NCBI RefSeq assembly: GCF_014356525.2
Contig: NC_052516.1
Location: forward strand, 25,002,070-25,066,069
Direction: 5' to 3'
DNA from: Nilaparvata lugens
Lineage: Eukaryota > Arthropoda > Insecta > Hemiptera > Delphacidae
DNA length: 64,000 nt
Made by a program: the position numbers and the translations under genes. The notes beneath the pieces are model-generated. The model did no database searches. It was given only the letters and a program-made list of their open reading frames with translations, and was not told where the DNA came from. This document shows, one piece after another, positions 33,341-44,462 of this stretch (the stretch's first letter is position 1; every line of letters starts with the position of its first letter).

Positions 33341-34240
33341 GAGTTGTTTTTCAAATAAACGCTCACATTTTTGTCGATTTTCTTTCTATTTCCAGAGTTT
33401 GTTTTCCAATAAAAATATTGTGTACTGGCATTTTCCACTACAATTCACTCTGTTTTATAATTCGGTGAAATTCCACAGTTTAGACAATTCTGTACCCAAC
33501 CTATTAAGGCTGTGCAAAGGCTAAAAATAAACTTTCTACTGGTGATATTTTTCGAAGTTTTTCGATTCGTATATCATCAAGCTATCAAAAAATGAAAAAG
33601 CTTTCTTAGGAAAACATTTTTCCTTCCAATCATTACTTTTTTAGATATGAGCGCATGAATTTGAAATTTTTGGGACAGAATATTTCAAATTCGGTAAGAG
33701 ATAAATCCATGAGACTTAGAGGATGGTATTGTTGGTATGGATGGTACTTCATGGTATTGTTCATCTAGTAAAACACAAATTTTTTAAAAGTATCAATTTT
33801 TGAAAAAGTTATTCAATTTACTCAAATAACTCAACTGAACGTTATTTTTAATAAATTGAACAACTATCTTAAAAATTGATATTTTCAGAAAAATTGTTGT
33901 TTTACTAGATCAACAATACCATGAAGAATCTATCCTCTAAATGTCATGGATCATCTCTTACCGAATTTGAAATGTTCTGTCCCAAAAATTCGAACTTTAG
34001 GCGCTCATATCTCAGAAAGTAATGATCAGAAAAAAATGTTTTCCCGAGAAAACTTTTCCATTTTGATAGCTTGATGATATACAAATCGAAAAACTTTGAA
34101 TAATATCACCAGTAGATAGTTCATTTTTAGCCTTTGCACAGCCTTAATTGGAAAGTTTTTTTTCAAATAAACGCTCACATGTCTGTCGATTTTCTTTCTA
34201 TTTTCAGAGTTTGTTTTGCAATAACAATATTCTGTACGCA
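33341..34240 (+). repeat. local duplication flanking a foldback element
   Basis: TTTTTCAAATAAACGCTCAC, then GTCGATTTTCTTTCTATT and CAGAGTTTGTTTT occur at 33348-33412 and again at 34155-34220, on either side of the TTAA foldback element. Confidence 0.8.
33508..34143. mobile_element. foldback element with TTAA target sites
   Basis: Ends GGCTGTGCAAAGGCTAAAAA and its reverse complement, with arms of about 280 bp (also matching through TTTTCGATTCGTATATCATC and GGGACAGAATATTTCAAATT) around a loop near 33750-33890. TTAA lies immediately outside both ends (33504-33507 and 34144-34147). A TTAA duplication is the piggyBac hallmark, but there is no transposase to confirm the class. Confidence 0.8.
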
Positions 34241-35680
34241 CTGCCTCCTTTTAGTACATTTTTTATATTTTCTACAAGTTACTAATATCCCACAATTCAG
34301 ATACTGTCCAATTTTTTTGTTTGTATGAACTTACAATCGTCCATTATTTCTGTTATTGTCGGTCTCTATCGGTCTCTATTGTTATAGTACGTTCTGTCTG
34401 TATTATCTACTAGAAGGTAATCTGTGCTGCGCAAGGGATCATTTTAAAACTCATCAATCTGAAAACTTGACTGAATGAAATCCTGAAGAGTTGAAAATGG
34501 GGCCACAACTATCCTCGGTTAATTAAGAGTCTATACATGCAGTTAGTTGCTGCTCTTCTCAATGATTCGACAAGCCTTTCCAAATAAAGGGAAAACGCTA
34601 TCTATAAGAATAACTGTATCAAACAAACTGAGTCAAATACTTTACGATTCCTTCGATTTTCAAACATGCCATCTAACCGTTGATTCTCCCAACAAATAAC
34701 TTTTTTGCTTGCTCGATATCGACTCTGCATTCCACAATTTTTGTTACTTTTTCTAGCGGAATATCGTGACTAATACCCCAGGATCTCTTTGATCTCAGAT
34801 CTCACATCTCATAATAATTGACTTGAAATTTACATCCGTATCTTTGTAACGTTGAAATATTCCAACAGATTCCGTTTACCTTATGATACACGGAACATCG
34901 AAGTGGATATGAATTTATTTCACAATGATTCTATCCTAGAGCGTCCTTTCGATATTCTTTGACTTTATTTTCTGCGGATGTTTCTCATATAAGCTTTTTG
35001 CCTGTGCGTGAGTAATAAAATGAGTTTGTATTATCTGTCAGTGTGAATATGTGAAATCAGTGCTTCAGTCTATTCGAATCAGGAGTACCAAACTAAACAA
35101 AAAGAGTACCACAGTATCTTCAAGGAGTATAAATTCAAATAGACGGCAAAATAAACATCATGCGACCTATTTGAAACGAAATGAGTAACATTGTATTTTT
35201 CATGAAGTATCAATTCAAAAACCAGACAGAATAAAATGACCTCAACATGCAACTATTTGAAAAATTCCTTCCATATAAAAAATGTGATTAATCAGTCATG
35301 GCAGAAATATAGAAATGATGCTCTTCTTTGTGAAATTGGAATTCAAAGACAATGTCTTTTCAACACAGAAGGATATTAAAAGAACAGCTAACAGTCATGA
35401 TGTACAAAGACAATGGAGATATTGAATAATGTAATGCAGGTGAATTTTCATGTTCTCACTAAACTTTATTTTCATATATTAAATCATATATGTTTTAACT
35501 ATATTCGTTTCATATTCATTGTATATCATGAAAACTTGTTTTCAAGTGAAAGGTAAGTAAATTATGAGAAGTATTCATGAGTATAAGATTATGAGAAAAA
35601 TATGAATAAAACATTGAAGAACAAAAGAAAGTAGAACAATCCAGCACTGGATAGAGGAAACATAGAAATTCATTGTTGAC
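34241..35680. other. 1.4 kb of unassigned unique DNA
   Basis: No repeat shared in the window, no GC-rich island, no open frame of note. Confidence 0.45.
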
Positions 35681-35927
35681 CGAGCGAAGTGAGGTCTAAG
35701 TTTCAAGTCGTCGGTTTGGCATTCTCTGTTTAAATGTTCAAATGTTTATATGTTTATATGTTGCGCATTTACGGCGAAACGCGGTAATAGATTTTCATGA
35801 AATTTGACAGGTATGTTTCTTGATGGCGCGTCGACGTATTATACAAGGCTTTTGGAAATTTCGCATTTCAAGGATAATATAAAAGGAAAAAGAGGCCTCC
35901 TTCATACGCCAATATTAGAGTAAAAAT
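35681..35927 (+). mobile_element. RepB copy 5, cut by RepE
   Basis: GACCGAGCGAAGTGAGGTCT through TTACGGCGAAACGCGGTAAT to TAGAGTAAAAATC, where RepE copy 4 takes over; the distal RepB half is missing after RepE. Confidence 0.8.
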
Positions 35928-36509
35928 CTGGTGTGGCGCACTCACACAACTTTCCTTGCCGTTATGAAAATTGATCAACTGACGCTAGTGCTCACGCGCA
36001 TCTCAAGTCTACTATTCAAAAATCTGAGGCAGCTGGTGACAGGACAATAATGCTGAAGACCCACGAGGTCTGCTATCTCTTCATAGTGAATGATTTTAAT
36101 AGAATCAACAGTTACAAAAAGAATTGCAATTGAATAATCTCATTTTCTCGAATTTCGAGCTTATTTTCAATTTTAGGTGAAACTGTTATTGAAGAATTAT
36201 TGTAGAGATTTTCATGCTCGATCCTCTCCATTTGGAATTTTTCGTTTCGATCATATCTCAAGCCTGATAATTGGGAATCTAAAATCAAACTTTGCATAGA
36301 TGGGGCAGAGTTCCTGACTATTTTAGGTATAAATTTGATCAAAACCGTTAGAGCCGTATCGAGAAAATCGCGAAAAACCCTGTTTTTGACAACATTTTCA
36401 CCATTTTAGACGCCAACTTGAATTGCATTTGATCGAAATTGTTCGTGTCGGATCCTTATAGTCCTTATATTGGGAGATGAGATATCGTGTACACAGACGC
36501 ACATACACT

Positions 36510-36547
<38 letters not shown>

Positions 36548-36682
36548 AACCTATACCAAAAACCGTTTTTTCGGACTCAGGGGACTTTGAAGCGTATAGA
36601 AATTTAGAAATTGGGGTACCTTAATTTTTTTCGGAAAGTAATACTTTCCTTACCTATGGTAATAGGGCAAGGAAAGTAAAAA
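35922..36682 (-). mobile_element. RepE copy 4
   Basis: AAAAATCTGGTGTGGCGCAC at the left, CTTACCTATGGTAATAGGGC then AAGGAAAGTAAAAA at the right, with (CA)n at about 36510-36543. Confidence 0.85.
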
Positions 36683-37254
36683 AGAAAGGAAGGCATATAA
36701 ATCCTTCATCTTTCTCCTTTTTCCAAAGTATCGATTTCAATTATTATTCTCAGAACAAGACTTTCAAAACTCAAACTAGGAAAAAATACATGGCTCCGGA
36801 GTCCAATCAATATGAAGAAAATGGTGATAGATAGCTTTCATTGATGATATCACAAAAATTATTGATGTAAGATGGAGTATCTCATCAGATTGAGAAGGTA
36901 CAAGAATAATGACCTCTAGAACAAGGGGGAACAGTATTTATTGTTTGATTGTTGCATTTTTCTCCTGGCAGGGTTGAAACCATATTTGGTTCTCTCTACC
37001 ACCCGACCTGGCCAATACAATTACATAGCATCAATATAAGTAGACTACTTCTAAAGCAACAACATACAAAATAAGAAGGAAAATTGTCATAATAAAAGTA
37101 ATTTTAAAGAGTACAATATTTTCACATTGTCTTCACTTCGTTTGTGAAAATAATTTTGAGGAGTAAGAAAATTAAACTGTTCTCTTGATAACTAAGGAAA
37201 GGAAAGACATGAAAATTACATCTCATATCTTCTTAACAGTAGTTCTTTATAAAG
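36683..37254. other. unassigned DNA
   Basis: Unique AT-rich sequence between RepE copies; no signal seen. Confidence 0.4.
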
Positions 37255-38258
37255 TTTTTACTTTCCTTGCCCTATTAGCATAGGTAAGAAAAGTATTGCT
37301 TTCCGAAAAAAATTAAGGTACCCCAATTTCTAAATTTCTATACATTTCAAGGTCCCTTGAGTCCAAAAAAGTGGATTTTAGGTATTGATCTGTTTGTGTG
37401 AAATTTGGAACTTGAGGTCCTTACACTATGAGGATCCGACACGAACAATTTCGATCAAATGCAATTCAAGATGGCGGCTAAAATAGCGAAAATGTTGTCA
37501 AAAACAGAGTTTTTCGCGATTTTCTCTGAAACGGCTCCAACGATTTTGATCAAATTCATACCTAAATAAGTCATTGATGAGCACTATCGACTGCCACAAG
37601 TCCCATATCTGTAAAAATTTCAGGAGCACCGCCCCATCTATGCAAAGTTTGATTCTAGAACCCCAATTATCAGGCTTCAGATACAATTTAAACAAAAACA
37701 TTTGAGTGGAAAAGATTTAGCATGAAATTCTCTACTATTTATGTTCAGTAACATTTTTACCTAATATTGAAAATAAGCTCGAAATGTGAGAAAATAAGAT
37801 AATTCAATAGCAAACTGTTGGCAACTGTTGATTCTATTAAATCATTTACTATGAAGAGATAGCAGACTTCGTGTTTCTGCAGCGCTATTGTCCTGTCACC
37901 AGCTGTCTCAGATCTTAGAATAGTAGATTTGATATGCGCGGGAACACTAGCGTCAGTTAATAATAATAATAATAATAATATAATAATAATGATAATATTT
38001 ATTCATGCATATACATTTTACATTAAATGTTTCGCATTTGTCAGTTATAATAAAATCATACAATCTCTGTCAGGTCATCAAAACCTCCGTGAATATTTGA
38101 AGTCCAAAAAATAAAGATGACATCATCTTAACTATTATAATATTTCACTTAGGTTTATTTCTCACACTGTATATGAGAAAAACTCCAGTGATCAACTCCA
38201 GTTGATCAATTTTCATAATGGCAAGGAAAGTTGCGTGAGTGCGCCACACCAGATTTTT
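37255..38258 (+). mobile_element. RepE copy 5, with nested retroelement tail
   Basis: TTTTTACTTTCCTTGCCCTA to GTGCGCCACACCAGATTTTT. The segment 37958-38202 (next entry) separates ACTAGCGTCAGT from TGATCAATTTTCATAA, which are contiguous in copies 4 and 6. Confidence 0.85.
37958..38202 (-). mobile_element. retroelement 3' fragment with (ATT)n tail
   Basis: Its boundaries are defined by comparison with the uninterrupted RepE copies. On the minus strand it ends ATGCATGAATAAATATTATC followed by an ATT repeat, as LINE/SINE 3' tails do. Confidence 0.6.
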
Positions 38259-38348
38259 TATTAAATTGTCATACTATTTGAGATTGAAAAAATTCCATCC
38301 ATTTCATTTATTATCGCGACGGACATCAGTATGATACAGATATAATAA

Positions 38349-38412
38349 TCATCAGCTGATTGAAAGTGGAATACACGTGTACGTGGCACATAAGTCTGTA
38401 TACAGCTCAAGA
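38349..38412. repeat. MiteC half element
   Basis: ATCAGCTGATTGAAAGTG to TCTGTATACAGCT; right half only. Confidence 0.6.
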
Positions 38413-38466
38413 ATATATTGCACGTTTCTACAAAAACGCAACGAGCACATCCATAACATCGACATA

Positions 38467-39070
38467 GTATATTTCGCACCTAGAGCAGAAAATGATATTT
38501 TTCCGGCTCGAAATCGGTTTTCAAGTCCGAGGCCGTAGGCCGAGGACTAGAAAAGATTGAGAGCCGGAAAAACATTTTTGCACGTGGTGCAAACGATATT
38601 TTTCGCCACACTACAGGTATTGCTGACAAAATAAATAAAGAATACAAAATAAAGAATACTTGTTATCGTACCTATCTCTTGATTTTAGTGGTAGAAGATT
38701 TGCAGTCAGGATTTCAGATTCTTTTAAAATTTCACTTGGAATATCACGGGCGTCGTCATCTTCAAGCATTTTTGAAAATTCGGAATGCGCTAATCAACAA
38801 TAAATAATTGAATAAAAATGGTTGCGAAGCGAATACTGAATTAGTTTGATTCAAAATCATGGCGACTTCAGATAAGTGGACACTCGCCCGATCTAGCGGA
38901 TGACTCTTTAACTACGGACTTCCATGAACAGCTGGAAAGTGACCACTTTCTGGCCTAGACCGGAAAAGAAACCATTTCCTGACGTCAGACGAGAGTCGTC
39001 TGCAAACAAGGTCTTTCAGATCTACATAGGGACTGGAAAACAGCTGCTTTCTGTGCAGTGTGGCGAAAAA
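38467..39070 (-). mobile_element. RepH copy 2
   Basis: Begins TATATTTCGCACCTAGAGC, contains TCCGAGGCCGTAGGCCGAGG and CTGACGTCAGACGAGAGTCG, and ends GCAGTGTGGCGAAAAATT. Here RepH is not inside a MiteG element. Confidence 0.8.
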
Positions 39071-39138
39071 TTATTGATTTTATAATAACTGACTATGCGG
39101 ATTATGCTTATACACGGATAGAATTTGAAATTGCTCTT

Positions 39139-39305
39139 AAGGTACGTACAGACTTGAGCGCAACGGACAAGCGCAATTCACTCCCATCAGCTGATGCTAG
39201 GATTATTATGTCTGTATTTCACCGTTTCTATACAAATACAGATATAATCAGCTGATGGAAAGATTGATGCGTGTGTTCGTGGCGCTGAATTCTGTACGCA
39301 GCTTT
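39139..39305. repeat. MiteC copy 2, diverged
   Basis: AAGGTACGTACAGACTTGAG at the left, TCTGTACGCAGCTTT at the right, with two internal ATCAGCTGATG blocks. Confidence 0.8.
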
Positions 39306-39371
39306 ATATGGTGGAATATCAAGCAGTTTCCAAAAAACTTCATCCACATCTCTACACACTTTTGTAATATG

Positions 39372-40206
39372 AAAAAATCTGGTGTGGCGCACTCACACAA
39401 CTTTCCTTGCCGTTATGAAAATTGATCACCTGACGCTAGTGATCCCGCGCATCTCAAGTCTACTTATAAACAAAGATCTGAGCCAGCTGGTGACAGGACA
39501 ATAACGCTGGAGACATACTAGGTCTGATATCTCTTCATAGTGAATGATTTAATAGAATCAACTGTTGTCAACAGTTTGCAATTGAAATAACATTTTCTCG
39601 AATTTCGTGCTTATTTTCAATTTTAGGTGAAAATGTTACTGAACTTTAATTGTAGAGATTTTTATGCTTAATCTTTTCCCCTCAGAATTTTTTTGTTTAA
39701 ATTCTATCTGAAGCCTGATAATTGGGAATCTGAAATCGAACTTTGCATAGATGGGGCGGAGCTCCTGAAATTTTTACAGATATGAGACTTGTGGCAGTTG
39801 ATAAAGCTTATCAATGACCTTTCAGGTATAAATTTGATCAAAATCGTTGGAGCCGTTTTTGATAAAATCTCGAAAAACCCTGTTTTTGACAACATTTTCG
39901 CCATTTTAGCCGCCATCTTGAATTGCATTGGATCGAGATTGTTCGTGTCGGATACATATAGTGTAAGGACATTAAGTTCCAAATCAAGTCATTTGGTTAA
40001 TTGGGAGATGAGATATCGTGTACACAGACGCACATACACTCAAACACACACACACAAACACACATACAGACCAATACCCAAAAACCACTTTTTTGCACTC
40101 AGGGGACCTTGAAACGTATAGAAATTTACAAATTGGTTTACCTTAATTTTTTTTTTGGAAAGAAATACTTTCTTTACCTATGGTAATAGGGCAAGGAAAG
40201 TAAAAA
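39372..40206 (-). mobile_element. RepE copy 6
   Basis: AAAAAATCTGGTGTGGCGCA to GGGCAAGGAAAGTAAAAA, including GCCGCCATCTTGAATTGC and a CA/CACAAA microsatellite near 40043-40062. The open frames at 39704-40112 are repeat-derived. Confidence 0.85.
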
Positions 40207-40359
40207 TACAATATATAAATGTTAGCTTGTCAAACTTTATTCATACCTTTACCGCTTTACCGTATATGAAAATACGTATTTGAGAGTTATATTTTCTATA
40301 TTGTCTCTGGTCTGCAGATATTGGTATCATATGGTGAGATTCCAGGTTAAGATGAAAGT

Positions 40360-40412
40360 GGTTGTATGTGTATGTATATGTGTATATGTGTATATGTGTA
40401 TGTGTCTGTATG
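40360..40412. repeat. (GTATGT)/(GTATATGT) microsatellite
   Basis: Interrupted GTGTATATGT units; the opposing Thr/Tyr- and Val/Cys-rich frames come from it. Confidence 0.8.
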
Positions 40413-40529
40413 TACAGTGTCATTCATACCAAGCATTACTTTATTTTCATATGGAAATATTTCTAGTAGCAGATAGAGAGCAATATGATTTATTCATACC
40501 TTTTAGCGTTTCTACTCGTTGGTGGAGAG

Positions 40530-40640
40530 AAACTCTCTCTCTCTCTCTCTCTCCTTCTTACTCCCTTACACTCACTCTTCTTCACTCTCTTCCACTGTGT
40601 CATTCTTGTTCGCTCTCTCTCAGTCTCTCTTGTTCCTCTT
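40530..40640 (+). repeat. CT-rich tract
   Basis: CTCTCTCTCTCTCTCTCC and CACTCTCTTCC-type sequence. Confidence 0.7.
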
Positions 40641-41173
40641 TTTGTCTGTGATTCTGTCTCGCTTTGTGATTAAAATGAAGTTGTGATATGCGGTTTCACT
40701 GTCAAGTAAAAGGTGAACGTTGTGGAGAAGTGAGTGGCAAGAAGGGAATATTCATGGAAGGGTAGAAAATAGGAGATAGAATGAATACATGAGAGAGATT
40801 AGATTAGATTTCTTTATTTATGTATGTTACAATATTCATTGGCTTATACACTAATTTACATTAAATGACGGTAATGCTAATTATTCAATGAATTTTACAA
40901 AATATAGATAATTAATCAATGAGAATAAAGATTCAATGCAATTAGAATAACGATAATATAAAATTGTAATGTAACTTCATAAATCGGTGGTGTTTCAACA
41001 AATAATTTATTGTTGATTCTTCAAGAAGGATATAAAATAATATCCTTCCCACCAACACATGACCGGGCTCTGATGGAATAGAGCTGTTGGGAATATTAGA
41101 ACATGTGAATATGTAATTTGAATCTTAGAAATGGGATGAATGTATAAGATGGATGATATTTAATGGGTTATAG

Positions 41174-41453
41174 CATAGAGGAACAATAGCATGAATAGAT
41201 GATATCCCATGGTATAGGGCGTTTATGTCGCAACTTTTACTGTTATCTCAGCCCATAGTTCATGTAATTCTTTCCCGTAAAGCTGTGTGATGCTGGTAGT
41301 CTCTCATATTGTGCCGTTCAAACACTCTCACCCCAACAAAACAGTAAAAATCGACAATAATCAACAGTAAACGGCTTGAGATAACAGTAAAAGTTGCGAC
41401 ATAAACGCCCTATATCATGGGATATCATCTATTCATGCTATTGTTTCTCTATG
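41174..41453. repeat. MiteM copy 2
   Basis: CATAGAGGAACAATAGCATG at the left, and CATGCTATTGTTTCTCTATG at the right. Inner arms TATAGGGCGTTTATGTCGCA and its complement. It interrupts the LINE 3'UTR. Confidence 0.9.
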
Positions 41454-41679
41454 GTAATAGTAAATACAATATTGCATTAATGATTCAAAATAGATAAATG
41501 GAACAAACGTTATAGGGTGTGATTTGATTAAGATTTTAGAAATTGATTGATTTATAATTACGAAATACAATACTAAAGAACAGAAAATGTTGAGATGAAT
41601 ATGTATCATGTAAGATGGATGAATGAATGGAATGAAGAATGGAAAGGTGTGGAGATTAGAATATTTGTCATGCAGTGCT

Positions 41680-42050
41680 CTAGAGTTGGACAGACTCAGT
41701 CATTTTCTCTATAAGATATTTTTTCAAAGACAAGATAAAGCCCGCTCGGCTCTCAATGCATCTAATAGAGTTGGGAAGATTATTCCATTCACGACAAGCA
41801 CTGACAAGGAACGATTTAGAATAGATAGTATTTCGGTGATTAGGTATCCTAACAGTATTTGCACCAGTTCTAGTATGGGAAGCATCTATCCTCCTACCAT
41901 CGGAAACAAATTTAAAATCGTTTTTGAAATAATTAGGATTGCAATATTTTAAAGTATCTCTAACAAGTTTGATTATTCTGAAACGTCTATAATTGAGAAG
42001 CTTCAGGGTAGAACTAACAATGTGTGCTGGGGTGATATGTGCATGGCATT
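41680..42050 (-). pseudogene. reverse-transcriptase C-terminus of a LINE, fragment
   Basis: About 123 codons. The segment FLVSACREWNNLPNSIR with a downstream SLKKYL matches the conserved C-terminal signature of many insect non-LTR retrotransposons (TRT...N..FLVSA.R.WN.LP..IR....F...L). Upstream LLNYRRFRIIKLVRDTLKY is also typical of that tail. Catalytic palm motifs (FADD and relatives) and the endonuclease are absent, so only the 3' end of the ORF survives. The open frame continues upstream to 42123 only because it runs into CT repeats and the RetD1 tail. CR1/Jockey-like affinity is a guess; family-level assignment needs a search. Confidence 0.7.
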
Positions 42051-42097
42051 CAGAGATGGAGAGAGAGAGAGCGAGCCAGATAGAGTGAGTTGAAGAG

Positions 42098-42390
42098 ATT
42101 GATTGGTTGATTGAGTGCTTCATTTATGTAGATTACAATATATACTGGCTTATACACTTATATACAATAGCTCACAATACAGCAGAATTGAATATGGATT
42201 TACATAATATAGACTAAGAGAATAATTATTGAAATGTATATAATATGAACAAGTAATTTGTGATATAATAACTATAAACAATTATATTGTTATGCATCTA
42301 CATAAATTGGCGGAGCTTTGGACATATCAATGTCCATTCTTCGGGAAGTATATTAAAAATATCCTCCCCACTAACTCTCTACCAAAAACC
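42098..42390 (-). mobile_element. RetD subfamily 1 copy with long target duplication
   Basis: Tail ATTGATTGGTTGATTGAGTG at the left, 5' boundary CCACTAACTCTCTACCAAAA at the right. A 25-bp direct repeat beginning GAGCCAGATAGAG lies at 42073-42097, touching the tail, and at 42441-42465, separated from the 5' end by about 50 bp of GA repeat. Confidence 0.85.
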
Positions 42391-42405
42391 GAGAGAGAGA
42401 GAGAT

Positions 42406-42440
<35 letters not shown>
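42391..42440 (+). repeat. (GA)n microsatellite
   Basis: Near-pure GAGAGA run. Confidence 0.9.
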
Positions 42441-42442
<2 letters not shown>

Positions 42443-42599
42443 GCCAGATAGAGTGAGTTGAAGAGGATGAGAGTGAGTGATTAAGTGAGCGAGTGAGAGA
42501 TATTGATATTTTATTTCGATATAAGGTTTCAAGGTTATACAATACACTACAGAGAGAAATGGCACAGAAAAAGTGTGAATGGAAATGTGTAGAAAATAT

Positions 42600-43025
42600 C
42601 GGTGATGAAGAAGAAGCTGAAGATAGAGAAGAATAAACGGAAGAGGAGGAAGAAGAAGAGAGGGCAGAAGAATAAGAAGAGTAAGAAGATAAATGGTTAA
42701 GAAGAGGATAGTGAGGAGAGCGTAAAAAGCAAGAGATAGGAAAAGGAAGAAAGAGAGAGGAAAGGGGAAAGAGCAGATATAGGATGAGGGGATAAGAAAA
42801 GACAGGCGATCGGAAGGAGGTAAAGGTAGACAAAAATGAAGAAAAAACGAACTACATGAAATGGAAGAAGGTGAGTATAAGAAGAGAAATGAGAAAGAGG
42901 AGGAAAAGGTGACGAAGAGGTTGAAAGTGAAAGAGGAGGTGAAGGAGAAAGAGGTTGAGGAGGAAAATGGGGAGTGAAAGGAGATGAAGAAAGAGAAGAG
43001 AAGGAGGAGAGAGAGGAGAAGAACT
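42600..43025 (-). repeat. purine-rich GAA/GGA tract
   Basis: Degenerate GAAGAAGAGGA sequence; the 168- and 223-codon minus-strand frames are Ser/Leu/Phe strings from it. Confidence 0.85.
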
Positions 43026-43435
43026 TCCTTGTATGTATTCAAAAAGTAATTTCCAGCCCGTATTGTCAGTCACAATAGTTTTCATTATCAGTATCTGACA
43101 TTGACATGTCGGAGAAAGGGTTTAGACAAAGGGGGAATATTCCCACGAAATACAGAAAATATCATGGAAGAGAAATCCATTTATTTCAACAGAAAATGAA
43201 ATGATATATCAATGTCCATTCTGTTGGACAAATCCCATAAAATATCCAATTCAAACTAATTATTTGTTTCTGTATTGAAAGTAGGAGGATAATTTATTAG
43301 TAAATATCACTTTTAGGGCCGATTGCACAGTCAAAGCTTAAACTTGATCCAATCAGCTGGTGGCTTAAACTCAAAATGAAACACATTATAACAAAATAGA
43401 CTTGATACGGATTTAATCAAGTTTTAAATGAAATC

Positions 43436-43471
43436 ATAGATAAACAATTACGCTATCGTTTCTCTATGATG
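43436..43471. repeat. 36-bp MiteM mini-palindrome
   Basis: TCATAGATAAACAATTACG followed by CTATCGTTTCTCTATGA is a near-perfect inverted repeat made of the two outermost ends of MiteM with the middle missing. It lies inside MiteN copy 1. Confidence 0.75.
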
Positions 43472-43474
43472 AAA

Positions 43475-44243
43475 CTAGCCATCAGGCTCGCTTCGCTCGC
43501 CATATCCGTCAAGCCAGGGGGCTCGCTTCGCTCGCCTGCATTTTTCATTTGAGCATTTTTATCATTTGTTAAGACAATCCAGTCGGGGGTCCAGACTAAA
43601 CGTCTGGCTAAACGGATATGGCGAGCGAAGCGAGCCTGACGGCTAGTGATATAATATTCCCAGGAATAGCTCTGATTGAAGTAGCAGTGCCCAATCAATT
43701 TTTCCGCGATAAATGCATTTCAATCTTCAACTGGTGCCAACCTAACAAAGTCAACTCATCTTAATGCCAAACTGACAAAATTATTAATTTAGTTGCCAGT
43801 TAACAACTGTTTCGAAGAGGTACTCTCTCTAGATTATAGTTCTATATTAACCTCTTTTCTGTATAGGGCTACTTGTAATATAAATATAAAGAAATAAAAA
43901 TCTCAGTTCCCTTTTTTTGAAATATTTTATGTGATAAGATATTTCAAAAAAAGGTTACTGAGATTTTTATTTCTTTATATTTCTATATTAACATATGGTA
44001 TGGACATTTTTCAATTATAATTAAGAGAATAAGAAGAATATACATGCTTAAAGACTAACTTTAAACCCTTAAAAACCACCCTTAGAGTTAAAATATTGCC
44101 AAAAGATTTCTTAGTGCGCCTCTAAAGGGCCAACTGAACATACCTACCAAATTTGAACGTTTTTGGTCCGGTAGATTTTTAGTTCTCCGAGTGAGTCAGT
44201 TAGTCAGTCAATGAGTGAGTGCCATTTCGCTTTTATATATAGA
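43475..44243 (-). mobile_element. HelA Helitron-like element copy 5, exact insertion site
   Basis: Minus-strand 5' end TCTATATATAAAAGCGAAAT at 44243, 3' end CCTGATGGCTAG at 43475. The host MITE reads ATGAAA before and TTTAGTTT after; the uninterrupted MiteN copy at 44463 reads ATGAAATTTAGTTT. This is an A|T insertion without target duplication, the Helitron hallmark. The 3' end is palindromic as in copies 1 and 3. Confidence 0.9.
43853..43987. repeat. palindromic insertion inside HelA copy 5
   Basis: AATATAAAGAAATAAAAATC, then TCAGTTCCC and GAAATATTTTATG are mirrored by AAGATATTTC, AAGGTTACTGAG and ATTTTTATTTCTTTATATT. It also carries TATAGGGCTACTTGTAATAT, related to the repeats at 61.1-62.05 kb. 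Confidence 0.75.
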
Positions 44244-44462
44244 TTTAGTTTAAACTTCCACTCTGCAAACGGCCCCTAGTGATTAGTGAATTAGTAAATA
44301 TCACTTTAGCAATATTTGAAAACTCACTAATCGTTTTGATGCTACTCGGATTAAAACGGTTGTCTCAGGAATATCTTGAATCTATATGATCTTTTTCAGA
44401 AATCTGCCATTTATGGAGTCTTTTCTCTAAAAACTTGAAAATGACTAATATTTGTTACAGTG

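Larger units (their letters stand above)
40797..42050 (-). mobile_element. degraded non-LTR retrotransposon (RetD2 source type)
   Basis: On the minus strand: a reverse-transcriptase C-terminal coding piece (42050-41680), a 3'UTR of about 600 bp interrupted by MiteM copy 2, then the RetD subfamily 2 3' end (GTCATGTGTTGGTGGGAAGG) and a TCTAA-type tail at 40797-40815. Contiguity of the RT piece and the RetD2 end is inferred from orientation and spacing. It is 5'-truncated near 42050, where CT repeats and a RetD1 copy begin. Confidence 0.6.
43315..44277. repeat. MiteN copy 1, split by MiteM-mini and HelA
   Basis: Left half TAGGGCCGATTGCACAGTC to TTAAATGAAA (about 43435); right half TTTAGTTTAAACTTCC to TGCAAACGGCCCCTA (44244-44277). 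Copies without the insertions are at 44463-44614 and 63014-63156. Confidence 0.85.

Noticed and set aside
42327..43042. Minus frames of 168 and 223 codons
   Set aside because: Translation of GA/GAA-rich low complexity plus a RetD tail.
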